This document shows, piece by piece, positions 7,459 to 15,237 of a DNA stretch of 32,468 nt (position 1 is its first letter; every line of letters begins with the position of its first letter). Position numbers and translations under genes: made by a program. Source of the stretch: Magnetococcales bacterium (lineage in GTDB: Bacteria; Pseudomonadota; Magnetococcia; Magnetococcales; Magnetaquicoccaceae); assembly GCA_015229095.1 (NCBI GenBank), contig JADGCE010000004.1, forward strand, positions 9,641 to 42,108, read 5' to 3'. The notes beneath the pieces are model-generated. The model had not been told where the DNA came from, did no database searches, and worked only from the letters and a program-made list of their open reading frames with translations.

Positions 7459-8044
7459 AATGCCAGGGCAGTTCAAGAAAGCCGGCCACTCCTGAAACCA
7501 CTCCGATCAGACCAACCAGGAACGACGGAATGAGCATCCAGCGCGCGCGCATCACACCGCTGATCCCCAGCAGGGCGAGGGCAATGTTGATGCTGGCCTC
7601 GGCAACATCAAACTGATCGTCCCGGGCGTTCAGAACCGTGTATTGCTTTTCATGTCCTTCCGCTTGCTCCTTGATTTGCTCTTTCTCCGTGACCAGGGTG
7701 GCGATTTGGGTGTGCAGGGCGGCGATCTGGCTCTCCAGAGCGGCACGGAACTCTGCGGAGTGGCCTCCGCGCAACTGTTCCAGGCGCATGGACTGCAAAG
7801 TATGCTCCGCGAGGTGCTGTTTGGTGCTTTTGGCCTGGAAATAGTTCCAGGCACCCACGGCCTTGCTCTGCTCCTGGCTCATGGCCTGGGCGGTATTGCC
7901 ACCTGTGACGTTGAGCACCCCCAGCAGGGTGGCCAACAGGGTCACTGCGATGGAGACGCCCCAATTGAAACGTGCATCCGGGTCATGTTCGGGGGCACAG
8001 GCCGGTGCGGAGGGGGCGGCATCGGAAGAATCGGCGGGGCTCAT
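7430..8044 (-). CDS. DUF4337 family membrane protein (copy A)
   Basis: This 204-residue protein is of unknown function. It has a polar N-terminus, one membrane helix near residues 28-46, the family signature AWNYFQAKSTKQHLAE, a predicted coiled coil (EQLRGGHSAEF through EQAEGHEKQY), and two C-terminal membrane helices. A good AAGGAG ribosome site precedes the ATG. It lies 36 bases downstream of the CDF metal transporter on the same strand, and a second DUF4337 gene lies upstream of that transporter. The two copies share the WxFFQAKS / WNYFQAKS motif but differ over most of their length, so they are old paralogues and not a recent duplication. Confidence 0.85.
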   Translation of the reverse strand: MSPADSSDAAPSAPACAPEHDPDARFNWGVSIAVTLLATLLGVLNVTGGNTAQAMSQEQSKAVGAWNYFQAKSTKQHLAEHTLQSMRLEQLRGGHSAEFRAALESQIAALHTQIATLVTEKEQIKEQAEGHEKQYTVLNARDDQFDVAEASINIALALLGISGVMRARWMLIPSFLVGLIGVVSGVAGFLELPWHFTRIAQWLS

Positions 8045-8080
8045 GGCGAACTCCTTGGGGTGTTTGATCGGTGGTTGTCG

Positions 8081-9067
8081 TCAATCACAGGTATTGCAGT
8101 GGTTGACCTCCACCGAGAGATGATCCAGGCCGGCAATACCGCGCAACAGCCCTTTGTAATAGGCAGCATCCTGGAGCTGGTGGACGACCAGGGAGACGAT
8201 GCAGGCGTGGCTGCTGGGACCGACACGCCAAACGTGCAGATCCCCGATTTCGCAGTCGGCATGGGTGGTCAGGCAGGCTCGGATTTTTTCCCGTATCGGC
8301 GAGGTCTCTTCGGCATCCAGCAGGGTTTTGGCACTCTCCCGGATCAATCCCACGCTCCAGACAGCGATGACGGCAGACCCCACAATGCCCATGAGGGGAT
8401 CCATCCATACCCAACCCAGACTCTTGCCGCAGAAAAGGGCGACAATGGCGGTCACCGAGGTCAGGGCGTCGGCCAGCACGTGCAAATAGGCCCCCTTGAG
8501 ATTATGGTCCTGGTGATGCGGCGCACTCTCATGGTCGTGATGGTCGTGATGGTCGTGATGGTCGTGATGGTCATGGTGGTCGTGATGGTCGTGATGGCCA
8601 TGATGGTCATGGGCACCCCCCAATATCCAGGCACTGAGCAGATTGACCAGCAACCCCAACACCGCCACCGTCAGAGCCGTTCCAAACTCTACCGGTATGG
8701 GAGAGAGCAGGCGTTGGCTGGATTCGATGGCCATGAGAAGGGCGACAATACTCAGGGCGATGGCGCTGGCGAAACCTCCCAGGGGACCGGCCTTGCCGAC
8801 CCCAAAGGTGAAGCGGGGATTGTGGGCATTGCGGCGGGCAAAGAGATAGGCAAAGGCGGTCAGACCCAGGGCAGCGGCGTGGGTGCCCATGTGCCAACCG
8901 TCGGCGGTGAGGGCCATGGAGCCGGTCGCGTAGCCCACCAGCAGCTCCACAACCATGGTGACCAGGGTCAGGCCGATCACCCAGTGGGTGCGCCGCTCAG
9001 CGATCTGCGGCAGGTGCAATCCAAAGTGATGTTCGTGCTGCCAAAGGGCGATATCGTGGTTGGGCAC
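8081..9067 (-). CDS. dmeF: CDF divalent metal cation exporter, DmeF type
   Basis: This 328-residue inner-membrane cation diffusion facilitator exports divalent metals (Co, Ni or Zn in DmeF relatives). It has the DmeF start (HEHHFGLHLPQIAERR), the metal site in TADGWHMGTH (D56, H59, H63), and H196/D200 in LHVLADALTSV. A cytoplasmic loop of about 36 residues (153-188) is nearly all His and Asp, encoded by a 9-base tandem repeat. The C-terminal domain ends in a Cys/His motif (NHCNTCD). The start is a GTG with GGGAG about 9 bases upstream. It sits 45 bases after one DUF4337 gene and 36 bases before another, in one transcription unit. Confidence 0.92.
   Translation of the reverse strand: MPNHDIALWQHEHHFGLHLPQIAERRTHWVIGLTLVTMVVELLVGYATGSMALTADGWHMGTHAAALGLTAFAYLFARRNAHNPRFTFGVGKAGPLGGFASAIALSIVALLMAIESSQRLLSPIPVEFGTALTVAVLGLLVNLLSAWILGGAHDHHGHHDHHDHHDHHDHHDHHDHHDHESAPHHQDHNLKGAYLHVLADALTSVTAIVALFCGKSLGWVWMDPLMGIVGSAVIAVWSVGLIRESAKTLLDAEETSPIREKIRACLTTHADCEIGDLHVWRVGPSSHACIVSLVVHQLQDAAYYKGLLRGIAGLDHLSVEVNHCNTCD
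8531..8611. repeat. dmeF: 9-bp tandem repeat encoding the His-rich loop of DmeF
   Basis: Nine consecutive 9-base units of consensus ATGGTCGTG cover these 81 bases; five are exact and four carry one or two changes. Read on the minus strand the unit encodes a His-Asp-His tripeptide repeat. The unit is a multiple of three, so gain or loss of units would only change loop length and keep the frame. Confidence 0.95.
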
Positions 9068-9112
9068 CCGCAGAACTCCCGAAGAATAAAAGGATGATGT
9101 GTAACGGCCACC

Positions 9113-9712
9113 CTACAGGTGAATCAGGGTGGGGGCAAGCCAACCCAACAGACCGAAGGCAACCCCTACCAGGCCCAGGGCACCTGCACCATAGGCGAGG
9201 ATGGTCATGCTGGTGACGACAGAGGCGGAGGCCAGCACGATGGCGATTTGCACGGCGGCCGCTCCATACTCAAACATGTGATAGGCGGCAAAAGATCGGG
9301 CGCGGTGATCTTCTGCCGTCTTGGCCCTGGCGGCCAGCTCCTTGCGTCCTTCCCCTTTTTCCGGTTCGCTGTCATACCGCTTGGCCTTGGCGCGCCAATC
9401 GTCGATCCGTTTTTTCCAGACCTCGTTGGCGGGTTGCCCGACGGGCGTCATGGCCTCCATCATTTCGGCAGCGGTCTCCATGGTGGTCATGCGGATGGAT
9501 TTTGCTTGAAAAAAGGCCCATAAATTGGAGGCTTCAATGTTGGACGACACGTAGGCGCTCTGGGAACTGTTGACGCCGGTCTCGATCAAGGCCAACAGAC
9601 AGGCCAGGATGCTGATCATGATGGCGACATATTTCTTGCCGCCCCCTTCATGTCCTTCGTGACCGCCATGGGCGGCCTCGTGGATCTGCTCGTGGGTTTC
9701 CAGAATTTCCAT
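9113..9712 (-). CDS. DUF4337 family membrane protein (copy B)
   Basis: This 199-residue protein starts MEILETHEQIHEAAHGGHEGH, followed by a membrane helix near residues 33-50 (YVAIMISILACLLALIETG). It carries the family signature NLWAFFQAKSIRMTT, a helical region rich in Lys and Glu, and two C-terminal membrane helices. The frame stays open far upstream, but the ATG at 9712 has an AAGGAA ribosome site and the family-like N-terminus begins there. It is the first gene of a DUF4337-dmeF-DUF4337 unit. The His-rich N-terminus could bind metal, which would fit its neighbour; this is inference. The function of the family is unknown to me. Confidence 0.85.
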   Translation of the reverse strand: MEILETHEQIHEAAHGGHEGHEGGGKKYVAIMISILACLLALIETGVNSSQSAYVSSNIEASNLWAFFQAKSIRMTTMETAAEMMEAMTPVGQPANEVWKKRIDDWRAKAKRYDSEPEKGEGRKELAARAKTAEDHRARSFAAYHMFEYGAAAVQIAIVLASASVVTSMTILAYGAGALGLVGVAFGLLGWLAPTLIHL

Positions 9713-9766
9713 TTTGTCTATTCCTTGAGTGTAGCCATGGGAACAAAGGCCCGCCGTTGCCCGCGC

Positions 9767-9796
9767 ATTCAACACCATTTGCGGAATCGGTGTCAA
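9767..9796 (-). promoter_or_regulatory. Candidate sigma-70 promoter of the DUF4337-dmeF-DUF4337 unit
   Basis: On the minus strand a perfect TTGACA (9791-9796) is followed after 18 bases by TTGAAT (9767-9772, four of six matches to the -10 consensus). The predicted start, near 9760, gives a leader of about 50 bases before the ATG at 9712. A second TTGACA at 9839-9844 has only a poor -10 partner. Confidence 0.45.
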
Positions 9797-9887
9797 TGCC
9801 CGCAGAATCACGAGGATCTTTTGTCGGGTGGTGCAGTCTGTCAACCGGTTGGTCGGGCCGGAAACGCAATCCAGACACGCACCGCTG

Positions 9888-10946
9888 TCAGGGCACCCGG
9901 ATCGGTGCCCGTCGGCTTCCCCATCCCCCTGGTGGACCATCAAAGCGTCCTGCACAGGCCGTGTGACAGTGTTGACACTGCCCTTTATCATCCAGATTCC
10001 AGCCGTTGACCGTATATCCCGACCGTTCAATGACCATTTGCCCACAGCCATGGCAATGGGTTATCCCCCCCGCCCGGTCCACGACATTGCCCGTATAGGC
10101 ATAGCGGACACCATTGGCCAACGCAATGTGGCGGGCCCGTTGCACGGTTGCTGTGGGTGTCGGGGGCTTGTCCAGCATTTTCCACGCGGGATGAAAAGCG
10201 GAAAAATGGATCGGCACCTCCGGCCCCAACCGTTCCACCACCCAGTTTGTCAGGGCCTCCAACTCGGCCTGGGAGTCATTTTCTCCCGGAATCAGCAAAG
10301 TGGTCAACTCCACCCAGACCGAGCGCTCTTTTTTGAGATATTCCAGCAGTTCCAAAACAGGTTGCAGGTGTCCCCCGGTCAGGCGGTAATAAAAGTCTTC
10401 CGAGAAAGATTTGAGGTCGATGTTGGCCGCATCCATCTGGCCAAACAGGAGGGCAGCCGGTTCGAGATGGATATAACCGGCTGTGACCGCAACGGATTGG
10501 ATGCCCACGGCCCGACAGGCGTGCGCCACATCCACCGCATATTCCAAAAAAATGACGGGATCGTTGTAGGTGTAGGCCACGCTGCGACAGCCGCTCCGCA
10601 CGGCCGCTGCGGCAATCGCCTCCGGGCTGGCATATTCGGCAATTTTCTCCATTTGTCGCGCCTTGCTGATGTCCCAGTTTTGACAAAACGTGCAGGCCAG
10701 ATTGCAGCCCGCCGTGCCGAATGACAGAATCGGTGTGCCTGGCAAAAAATGGTTCAGCGGCTTTTTTTCCACCGGATCCACACAAAAACCACTGGAGCGA
10801 CCATAGGTGGTCAGGCGCATTTTTCCCCCCTCATGGGCTCGGACAAAACAGAAGCCCCGCTGCCCCTCCCCCAATTGACAGTGGCGCGGACAGAGGTCGC
10901 ACTGGATACGACCGCCCTCCAGGGCATGCCAAAAGCCTGTTTCCAT
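9888..10946 (-). CDS. amrS: AmmeMemoRadiSam system radical SAM enzyme
   Basis: This 352-residue enzyme is of the AmrS family. The N-terminal CDLCPRHC cysteine cluster (from C16) is followed by the radical SAM [4Fe-4S] motif C-x3-C-x2-C at C81, C85 and C88 in TAGCNLACTFCQNW. Further landmarks are AYTYNDPVIFLEY, NIDLKSFSEDFY and IHFSAFHPAWKM, all typical. The C-terminal part adds a small zinc-like cluster (HCHGCG and CQHCH). An AGGAGG ribosome site fixes the start at 10946; the frame remains open for a further 816 bases upstream without coding character. AmrS is usually found with Memo and AMMECR1 partners, which are not in this window. The substrate of the system is not established. Confidence 0.93.
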   Translation of the reverse strand: METGFWHALEGGRIQCDLCPRHCQLGEGQRGFCFVRAHEGGKMRLTTYGRSSGFCVDPVEKKPLNHFLPGTPILSFGTAGCNLACTFCQNWDISKARQMEKIAEYASPEAIAAAAVRSGCRSVAYTYNDPVIFLEYAVDVAHACRAVGIQSVAVTAGYIHLEPAALLFGQMDAANIDLKSFSEDFYYRLTGGHLQPVLELLEYLKKERSVWVELTTLLIPGENDSQAELEALTNWVVERLGPEVPIHFSAFHPAWKMLDKPPTPTATVQRARHIALANGVRYAYTGNVVDRAGGITHCHGCGQMVIERSGYTVNGWNLDDKGQCQHCHTACAGRFDGPPGGWGSRRAPIRVP

Positions 10947-11036
10947 CTTTTTATCCTCCTGTAATTGTTTGTTAAAAGCGCATAAGAACCCCGGATGATC
11001 AGCAGATATTGAATTCCTGGCCAATCTGTGTCTTAA

Positions 11037-11061
11037 TGGTCCACATCTGAATTGTGGTCCA
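11037..11061. promoter_or_regulatory. Imperfect inverted repeat upstream of the ferritin-like gene
   Basis: TGGTCCAC and GTGGTCCA, separated by 9 bases, form a 7-of-8 match inverted repeat in the 171-base gap between the divergent amrS and ferritin-like genes, ending 56 bases before the latter's ATG. Its size and place suit an operator for a dimeric regulator, but I cannot name one. No clear -10/-35 pair overlaps it. Confidence 0.3.
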
Positions 11062-11117
11062 GTATTCACGTGGGACACACAGTTTTTTGTCCATGACATT
11101 GATATGGGGAGGAGTTC

Positions 11118-11600
11118 ATGCAAGCTGCCATTCAATTTTTCAAGGATGCACTGCATCACGAAGTGAGAGCTGCCGCTTTCTACAACAAGGCCGCCGAGAT
11201 CACGCGGGATGATGAGTCTCGCATGCTCTACATCAAATTGGCCGGGATGGAGGAGGGGCATACATCCAGTTTGGTCGAAAAGGTCAAAACCGCCCCCTGT
11301 GGCAAGGCCTTCGATGTGGATGCGTTCGTCCGGGAGTTGGAGAACGAGGCGGCGGATGCCATCTCCCCAGAGCATCTCAGCCTGATTGAAACGGGCAGCA
11401 TGCGCCAGGTGCTGGAGTTGGCCATCCAGTTTGAAAACCAGGCTTGCCAGGACTACGAAAATCTGGCCCGGGAAGCGACCGATTTTTCGGTCAAGTCCTA
11501 CTGCCAGGAGGCTGTCAAGGAGGAACGGGGCCATATCCGGGAATTGTCCAACCTGCTGAACTCCCTGAGCATGTCCGAAGAGGACCGCCCCGGCCTGTAG
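11118..11600 (+). CDS. Ferritin-like / rubrerythrin-type diiron protein
   Basis: This 160-residue four-helix protein carries two carboxylate/His iron-ligand motifs: EEGH around residues 45-48 with E15 upstream in HHEVRAAAFY, and a second set in QFENQACQDYENL and KEERGHIREL. That is the pattern of the rubrerythrin ferritin-like domain. The C-terminal rubredoxin domain with paired CxxC motifs found in true rubrerythrin is absent. Likely roles are peroxide reduction or iron handling. A GGGGAGGAG ribosome site lies just upstream of the ATG. The gene is transcribed alone and ends at a hairpin shared with the convergent exonuclease gene. Confidence 0.85.
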   Translation: MQAAIQFFKDALHHEVRAAAFYNKAAEITRDDESRMLYIKLAGMEEGHTSSLVEKVKTAPCGKAFDVDAFVRELENEAADAISPEHLSLIETGSMRQVLELAIQFENQACQDYENLAREATDFSVKSYCQEAVKEERGHIRELSNLLNSLSMSEEDRPGL

Positions 11601-11621
11601 GGGGATGCCTGCCAAGACACG

Positions 11622-11657
11622 CCCTCTTTCCCTGCCCCATTGTGCAGGGAAAGAGGG
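11622..11657. terminator. Perfect 14-bp stem hairpin between convergent genes
   Basis: Fourteen bases, CCCTCTTTCCCTGC, pair exactly with 11644-11657 around an 8-base loop. The hairpin lies 22 bases after the ferritin-like stop and 22 bases before the end of the exonuclease gene on the other strand. It lacks a T tract on the plus side, so it may be a bidirectional or processing-type terminator. Confidence 0.6.
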
Positions 11658-11679
11658 GAGTGTGGACAAGGGCGGGATC

Positions 11680-12306
11680 CTATGGGGTCGGTTCGGGCAA
11701 CAGCCCCTGTTGCTGCATGGCCAGATAGATCTCCCGACTGACCCAGGCGTCTGTGGCCGCATAGGAAATTTGAAACGGCTTCAGCTCTTTGTTGTCCCAG
11801 TTGGAGCATTGTGCCCGTTTGGAGATGCGAAATCCCAAAAAGTGGGCCGACAGGCTGCGCAGTCCGTAGCTTTCGATACCGACCCGGCGCGTGACCTCGC
11901 TCAGATCCAGCAGTTGTTGCGGCCGGAAGGAGAAGACGGATTGCAGATTTTGCGCGTCATGGGCTAACCCCACCCCCACCTTTAAAATCTGCCGATCGCT
12001 CAGCAAATCCACCAGAGCTTCATAGTCGGAGAGTCGTGGCAACTGGAAAATGTTGACATAGTCCGTGCCGGCCATTTGAATCAACGAGGGACGATAGCTG
12101 ACCCCCTTTTTGAAGGCGGGTCTGGTCTCCACGTCAAAACCGATGACGTGCTCGTTCTGCAATTGCATCACCGCATCCGCTACCCGCACGTCCGAATCGA
12201 TCAGATTGATTTTTCCCTCCCATTTACGGATGGGCAGGTCGTTGATTTCAGATTTGGACAGCTTGCCGGTGGGTTCTGGTTGTTGTTTGGACGACGGTCC
12301 CATCAT
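11680..12306 (-). CDS. RNase D-like DEDDy 3'-5' exonuclease domain protein
   Basis: This protein of about 208 residues consists of a single DEDDy exonuclease domain. ExoI is IGFDVETRP with D58 and E60, ExoII includes VGLAHDAQNL, and ExoIII is SYAATDAWVSREIY with the Tyr of the DEDDy subgroup. It lacks the HRDC domains of full RNase D (about 375 residues), so it is the short form seen in many proteobacteria. It probably trims RNA or DNA 3' ends. I prefer the ATG pair at 12303-12306, preceded by AGAGGG, to the longer frame starting at 12369. Confidence 0.85.
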   Translation of the reverse strand: MMGPSSKQQPEPTGKLSKSEINDLPIRKWEGKINLIDSDVRVADAVMQLQNEHVIGFDVETRPAFKKGVSYRPSLIQMAGTDYVNIFQLPRLSDYEALVDLLSDRQILKVGVGLAHDAQNLQSVFSFRPQQLLDLSEVTRRVGIESYGLRSLSAHFLGFRISKRAQCSNWDNKELKPFQISYAATDAWVSREIYLAMQQQGLLPEPTP

Positions 12307-12389
12307 AGACCCTCTGACAAAATACATGACCCCGAAACTGTAGATATCACAAAATTCCCTGTTCGGCAATTCCCGGTGAGGGTAACCCT

Positions 12390-13136
12390 CTATTTTACCT
12401 CGGCTCGGTTTTCCGGCGGGAGCCGACCGGCCAGCAGCAACCGGTTGAAGAGAATATTGGGGGAGATCCAGAAGAGTTGGTCGTCAAAACCTTGCTCCCT
12501 GTCAGTGTGGTAGGGGGCATGGACAAAACGGGCATCTCCATTGCTGTTCTCCTGCTCAGAGGGGCTGCGGGGAGGAGGGTTGGTCACCCCCAGCGCACTG
12601 AGGGCTCCCAGGCCATTGGCTCCGTGAGAGAGAAAAACGGCTGGGGTGTGATCGATGCCGTTGACTACCTGAATGGTTCCCGTGCTTGCCAGGGTGAAGG
12701 CGGGCCAGGGGGCTTTGCTGTCATCGGTAAACGGTTTCGAGACGGCGTAGGTAAAGCGGTTGTGCCAGGCGTCCTCCTCTCCCACGCCCAAGGTAAGCCA
12801 GGGAATGGTGCCCTGCCAGAGCGAGGCGGTTGGGTTGCCCGCGCACCCTGCGCCCTGTCGGTCTTCCCGGCCATCGCGGTCGATGTCGGGACAGGGGAGA
12901 TGACCATGCACCAGGGCAAATCCCAACAGAGCCTCATGCAGGCGTTCGAGTTGCTCCTTGGTCTCCCGTCGTTGGCTGTTTTCCCATTGGGTGGAGAGGG
13001 GCAGCAGCACCCCTCCCAGCAACAGGCTGAGGATAAGCATGACCATAGTCATCTCGATCAGAGTAAAACCGGCTGCAACAGACAGCTGGTGCCGTCGCAG
13101 GGGCAACAGACGGCCTGAGCGGTGGTGTGCATCCAT
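12390..13136 (-). CDS. Pseudopilin/prepilin-like protein with type III signal sequence
   Basis: This 248-residue protein has a prepilin N-terminus: a basic leader of 23 residues ending in Gly, then FTLIEMTMVMLILSLLLGG with the Glu at mature position 5 (E28). It should be cleaved and methylated by a PilD-type peptidase and inserted in the inner membrane. The remainder has a short helical segment (WENSQRRETKEQLERLHEALLGFALVHGHLPCPD) and a globular C-terminal domain. PCPD followed by Gly/Asp-rich sequence is common in type II/IV pseudopilins of the 'PulG-like' class. No other pilin or secretion gene adjoins it; the pil operon lies 12 kb away. The start is the ATG at 13136 with AGGGA upstream. 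The frame runs much further upstream, but that part lies opposite the recombinase and miaA. Confidence 0.82.
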   Translation of the reverse strand: MDAHHRSGRLLPLRRHQLSVAAGFTLIEMTMVMLILSLLLGGVLLPLSTQWENSQRRETKEQLERLHEALLGFALVHGHLPCPDIDRDGREDRQGAGCAGNPTASLWQGTIPWLTLGVGEEDAWHNRFTYAVSKPFTDDSKAPWPAFTLASTGTIQVVNGIDHTPAVFLSHGANGLGALSALGVTNPPPRSPSEQENSNGDARFVHAPYHTDREQGFDDQLFWISPNILFNRLLLAGRLPPENRAEVK

Positions 13137-13346
13137 GGGTGTATCCCTGTTGCAAGAGGGGCGTGGCTGTTGACGGGAGATCGCGTGAACAGTCGCGACC
13201 AGCCCCCCACGATAGGGAGAAGCGGGGCAGGATTCAAGGAAGGATTGCTCCCTTCCGATACAGTGTGGTATAGGTGGCTGCGGAGGAGGGGCATGGGTTG
13301 CCCCCCGTTCCTGCCCACAGCACACGGTTTTTCCACAGAGGCCAGC

Positions 13347-14261
13347 ATGGAAAACAGTCCATCGCATCCGGTCGACCTGCTGCCGGCTGCCGAACTCACC
13401 GTTCAAACCCTCCTGAATCGCTATCTGGCGGAAATTTCCAGTAAAAAGTCGCCTGTCGCCCAGGCGCAGGAGGGCCGCATGGCCCTCTATCTGAGCGCCC
13501 GTTTGGGCCCTTTGCCGCTCTCGGAGTTGACCCCCCTGGTGCTGACGCAATTTCGGGAGTCCCGCCTGCAAGAGGCCTCTGCCAGCACGGTGTCGCGTGA
13601 TTTTTCCTTCCTTTCCCAAGTGATGGAAAGTGCCATCCATCTCTGGGGTATCTCTTTGGCAGGTAATCCTCTGCATGTGGTGGCCCCCCCCGTGGATATA
13701 CGGGGACGGGGTCGCCAACTGCAACCTGGGGAACGGTTGCGCCTGATTGCTGCCTGTGCGCGCCACAGCAACCCCATGCTGGGCTGGGTGGTGCGCATTA
13801 TTTTGTCCACGGGGATGCGCAAGGCGGAGGTGTTGCACCTGCAGCGCAGCCATCTGGACCTCAAGGCCCGACTGCTCCATCTGCCCAAAGTGGGGGCCAC
13901 CGGGGTGGCCCGGGTGGTTCCCCTCGGCCAGGAGGCCGGCAAAGCCTGCAAAGAGGCCTTGCAGCACGCTCTGGCGAGCCTGGATACCCCGCTCCTGTTT
14001 TTTGGCGAACCCGGCAAATTTGGTCAACGACGTCCCTATGCCATCGACCGGGTACTCCGGCAGGCCATGAACCGGGCGCGATTGAAACCCTACAGTTGCG
14101 AGGAGTTGCGGGATGATGCCATCCTGCGCATGCGGGAAGCGGGATTGACGGAACAGGAGGTGGTGGCCATCACTGGTCTGCGCACCCTGCGTATCGATCG
14201 GCGTGCGCCGCATTTGCAAGGGGAGGTGCTCCTGCGCCGCCTGGATGAGCTGGGATTGTAG
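13347..14261 (+). CDS. Tyrosine recombinase-like protein lacking the catalytic tyrosine
   Basis: This protein of about 304 residues has an N-terminal SAM-like core-binding domain and a phage-integrase-type catalytic domain. The first catalytic Arg is present (R158 in STGMRKAEVLHL). The second box, normally HxLR, reads CEELRDD (residues 251-257), so its His is Glu while the Arg (R255) is kept. The G-H box reads GLRT, and aligning the end of the domain puts Ala (A287, in RRAPHL) where the nucleophilic Tyr of the RYAHL motif should be. No other Tyr follows. The protein therefore should not cut DNA. An AGAGG ribosome site supports the ATG at 13347. It lies only 3 bases before miaA, so the two are co-transcribed. 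The intact frame argues for a retained, non-catalytic role. Confidence 0.75.
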   Translation: MENSPSHPVDLLPAAELTVQTLLNRYLAEISSKKSPVAQAQEGRMALYLSARLGPLPLSELTPLVLTQFRESRLQEASASTVSRDFSFLSQVMESAIHLWGISLAGNPLHVVAPPVDIRGRGRQLQPGERLRLIAACARHSNPMLGWVVRIILSTGMRKAEVLHLQRSHLDLKARLLHLPKVGATGVARVVPLGQEAGKACKEALQHALASLDTPLLFFGEPGKFGQRRPYAIDRVLRQAMNRARLKPYSCEELRDDAILRMREAGLTEQEVVAITGLRTLRIDRRAPHLQGEVLLRRLDELGL

Positions 14262-14264
14262 GGG

Positions 14265-15209
14265 ATGGATGCGCCCCATGGCCCCATCCCTCTGCTGGTG
14301 ATTTTGGGTCCGACAGCGTCGGGCAAAACCCGCTTGGCTGTTGCCTTGTCCCAAACCATCCTGCAGCAGCGTCAACGGGGGTGCGAAATCATTTCCGCCG
14401 ACTCCAGGCAGGTGTTTCGCGGCATGGATATTGGCACCGGCAAAGATTTGGCGGAATATGGCGACCTGCCTTACCACTTGATCGATCTGTGTGATCCGGG
14501 TGTCGAGTTCAGCGTCTATGCGTTTCAACAGCAGTGCTACCAGGCCATGACCGCCATCCATGCCCGTGGCCATTTGCCCGTGCTGGTGGGGGGGAGCGGG
14601 TTGTATCTGGATGCCATTGTGCGGGGGTATGCCCTGTTGCCTGCGGCGATCAACCCGGCCCTGCGCCAAACGATGGCAGAGTGGACAGAGGAGAGGCTGG
14701 AGGCCCATTTGCGCCACCTGCGTCCCCAACTGCACAACCGTACCGACCTGGTGAGTCGGGAACGCCTGTTGCGGGCCATTGAAATTGCGGAACAGGAGGC
14801 CAACTCTCCTGCGTCACTGCCCGCTCCTCCTTTAAATCTGCTCATTTTTGGGATACGCTGGCCCCGCGCCGTGTTGCGGCAGCGCATTACCCACCGTTTG
14901 CAACAGCGATTGGAGAGCGGATTGCTGGCCGAGGTGGAGGGATTGCTGGCAGGAGGCCTCTCTTCCCGGCAGTTGGCGGCTTATGGCCTGGAATATCGGT
15001 TTTCTTGTGAATATCTGGCAGGTCAATGGAGCCGGGATGAATTTTTCCAGGGGTTGAACCGAGCCATTCATCAGTTTGCCAAACGCCAGGATACCTGGTT
15101 CCGGCGCATGGAACGCCAGGGTGTGGCCATTCGCTGGCTGGATGCGGAAGCGGATCCTTTGGCAGAGGCTGAACAGATTCTTCTGGCGCGGGGTTTTCCA
15201 GAGGAATAG
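14265..15209 (+). CDS. miaA: tRNA dimethylallyltransferase
   Basis: This 314-residue enzyme adds a dimethylallyl group to A37 of tRNAs reading UNN codons. The P-loop GPTASGKT is at residues 15-22, DSRQVF with the conserved Asp at D46, and DIGTGKD replaces the more common DIGTAKP. The LVGGSGLYLDAI and KRQDTWFRR motifs are also present. The usual GYREI segment reads AYGLEYRF, so this is a somewhat divergent branch. Its start is 3 bases after the recombinase-like gene. The downstream ferredoxin gene begins 28 bases later. Confidence 0.95.
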   Translation: MDAPHGPIPLLVILGPTASGKTRLAVALSQTILQQRQRGCEIISADSRQVFRGMDIGTGKDLAEYGDLPYHLIDLCDPGVEFSVYAFQQQCYQAMTAIHARGHLPVLVGGSGLYLDAIVRGYALLPAAINPALRQTMAEWTEERLEAHLRHLRPQLHNRTDLVSRERLLRAIEIAEQEANSPASLPAPPLNLLIFGIRWPRAVLRQRITHRLQQRLESGLLAEVEGLLAGGLSSRQLAAYGLEYRFSCEYLAGQWSRDEFFQGLNRAIHQFAKRQDTWFRRMERQGVAIRWLDAEADPLAEAEQILLARGFPEE

Positions 15210-15237
15210 GGGGGAATACGACGGAGGGAGAGTGTCG

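Noticed and set aside
7643..9097. A 484-codon plus-strand frame with a long Val/Met repeat
   Set aside because: It is the complement of dmeF and a DUF4337 gene. The Val/Met repeat is just the His-codon repeat read on the other strand.
10947..11762. Long N-terminal extension of the AmrS frame
   Set aside because: The AGGAGG site and family-like start at 10946 fix the gene, and the extension lies over the ferritin-like gene.
13137..14735. Extension of the pseudopilin frame opposite the recombinase and miaA
   Set aside because: The prepilin signal must be near the N-terminus, so the start is at 13136. The rest is antisense.
13347..15209. Mobile element suggested by an integrase-like gene
   Set aside because: No attachment repeats, transposase or phage genes surround it, and the catalytic residues are lost; the gene behaves as part of the miaA transcript.
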